IMG/VR virus record: IMGVR_UViG_3300007735_000488
Location: 1 to 22,313 of that record
Strand: one strand, 5' to 3'
Length of the DNA: 22,313 nucleotides
Source: a virus
In this document: in pieces, positions 21,529-22,313 of the stretch
Layout: each line of letters starts with the position of its first letter
How positions within the stretch are numbered: position 1 is the first letter of the stretch
Notes under the pieces: model-generated
What the model saw: only the letters and a program-made list of their open reading frames with translations
Database searches by the model: none
Told to the model about the DNA's origin: nothing
Program-made: the position numbers and the translations under genes

Positions 21529-22313
21529 ATGCATTTACCTACACCTTATCAAGAGTTTATTCATCTTTCACGGTATTCACGTTGGCTAGAGGAGGAAGGC
21601 CGTCGTGAGACTTGGGAAGAAACAGTTAATCGTTACTTTAACTATTTCGACAAGCACCTGAAAGAAAACACCAAGTGTAAACTGGATAAGGATACTCGTG
21701 AAGAGTTACGTCAAGCAGTTCTCAATCAAGAAGTCATGCCGTCCATGCGTTCACTGATGACCGCAGGCGAGGCTCTAGACCGTGACAATACCGCAGGATA
21801 CAACTGTTCATATGTTGCAGTAAATCGCGTTCGTGCTTTTGATGAAATTCTTTATATTTTAATGTGCGGTACTGGAGTAGGATTCTCCGTGGAGAGACAA
21901 TATGTGGACAAACTACCTACAATCGCTGAGGAATTTACTGACTCAGATACGACAATCGTGGTCCAAGACAGCAAGGCTGGTTGGGCTAAAGCTTTCAAGG
22001 AGCTTGTCTCCCTACTTATTGGAGGTCAAATTCCACGATGGGACCTATCTAAGGTACGCCCTGCTGGTGCCCGACTCAAAACTTTCGGAGGTCGTGCGTC
22101 TGGCCCAAAGCCACTGGATGATCTGTTTAGGTTCAGTGTGGATACATTTAGAAGAGCAGCAGGACGCAAACTCACCTCCATCGAATGCCACGATCTCGTC
22201 TGTAAAATTGCGGAAGTTGTTGTGGTCGGAGGAGTCCGTAGATCGGCTCTTATCAGCCTTTCAAATCTTACCGATGAACGGATGCGTGATGCTAAGACTG
22301 GAGCATGGTGGGA
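21529..22313 (+). CDS. nrdJ: Class II (adenosylcobalamin-dependent) ribonucleotide reductase, 5' part
   Basis: Only the first 261 residues lie in the window; the frame runs off the right edge. The protein matches the monomeric class II ribonucleoside triphosphate reductase type (as in Lactobacillus leichmannii) in motif order: FIHLSRYSRWLEEEGRRETW near residue 11, PSMRSLMTAGEALDRDN (71-87), GYNCSYVAV (90-98) with the first active-site Cys (C93), CGTGVGFSVERQY (113-125), VRPAGARLKTFGGRASGP (176-193) and VVVGGVRRSALISLSNL (231-247). The enzyme reduces ribonucleotides to deoxyribonucleotides without needing oxygen, using host-derived cobalamin. AGGAG lies 11 bases before the ATG, and the 37-base gap after thyX shows no clear promoter. 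The radical-site Cys and the cobalamin-binding residues are outside the window. Confidence 0.95.
   Translation, partial: MHLPTPYQEFIHLSRYSRWLEEEGRRETWEETVNRYFNYFDKHLKENTKCKLDKDTREELRQAVLNQEVMPSMRSLMTAGEALDRDNTAGYNCSYVAVNRVRAFDEILYILMCGTGVGFSVERQYVDKLPTIAEEFTDSDTTIVVQDSKAGWAKAFKELVSLLIGGQIPRWDLSKVRPAGARLKTFGGRASGPKPLDDLFRFSVDTFRRAAGRKLTSIECHDLVCKIAEVVVVGGVRRSALISLSNLTDERMRDAKTGAWW

Overview
The window is a tightly packed stretch of a T4-like myovirus (Caudoviricetes) genome, with every gene on the + strand. The gene set and the style of the tail proteins point to a marine virus related to the T4-like cyanophages and pelagiphages. That placement rests on recognised protein families and gene order; no database search was possible and the host cannot be named. 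I saw no tRNA, rRNA, CRISPR array, insertion sequence, integrase or convincing intrinsic terminator. The window cuts the first gene at its 5' end and the last gene at its 3' end.

Region 1 (about 1-10,922) is a late, virion-structural cassette of nine genes that look like fibre or adhesion components. In order they are: the end of a beta-helix-like protein; an RCC1-type beta-propeller with a large insertion; a collagen-like protein with 60 unbroken Gly-X-Y triplets; a putative virion protein; a fibre with FNGLTGAV-type repeats; two small proteins; a 1133-residue fibre whose centre resembles the YadA-type beta-roll of trimeric adhesins; and a 111-residue follower that may be a fibre chaperone. 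The two large fibres share an N-terminal domain and a module of about 36 residues. T4-type late promoter octamers (TATAAATA or close variants) sit across the stop codons of several of these genes.

Region 2 (about 10,927-22,313) is the nucleotide-metabolism and replication module. A good sigma70-type promoter stands directly before a dUTPase gene whose message would be nearly leaderless. Then follow a DUF1599/Nmad1 protein, family B DNA polymerase (gp43), a 26-residue membrane peptide, the UvsX recombinase, a small membrane protein in the position of T4 gene 40, the gp41 helicase, the gp61 primase, a very acidic small protein, flavin-dependent thymidylate synthase ThyX and the start of a class II (adenosylcobalamin-dependent) ribonucleotide reductase. 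Genes overlap or abut (ATGA, TAATG), which suggests translational coupling. Together they supply dNTPs (NrdJ, ThyX, dUTPase) and form the polymerase, recombinase, helicase and primase core of a T4-type replisome.

The replication module is interrupted between gp43 and uvsX by a 662-residue fibre-type gene and a 99-residue companion (14,493-16,783). This misplaced structural pair, the repeat-sharing fibres, the late promoters built into stop codons and the leaderless dUTPase transcript are the most interesting points. I found no evidence of a wholly new enzymatic or defence system.
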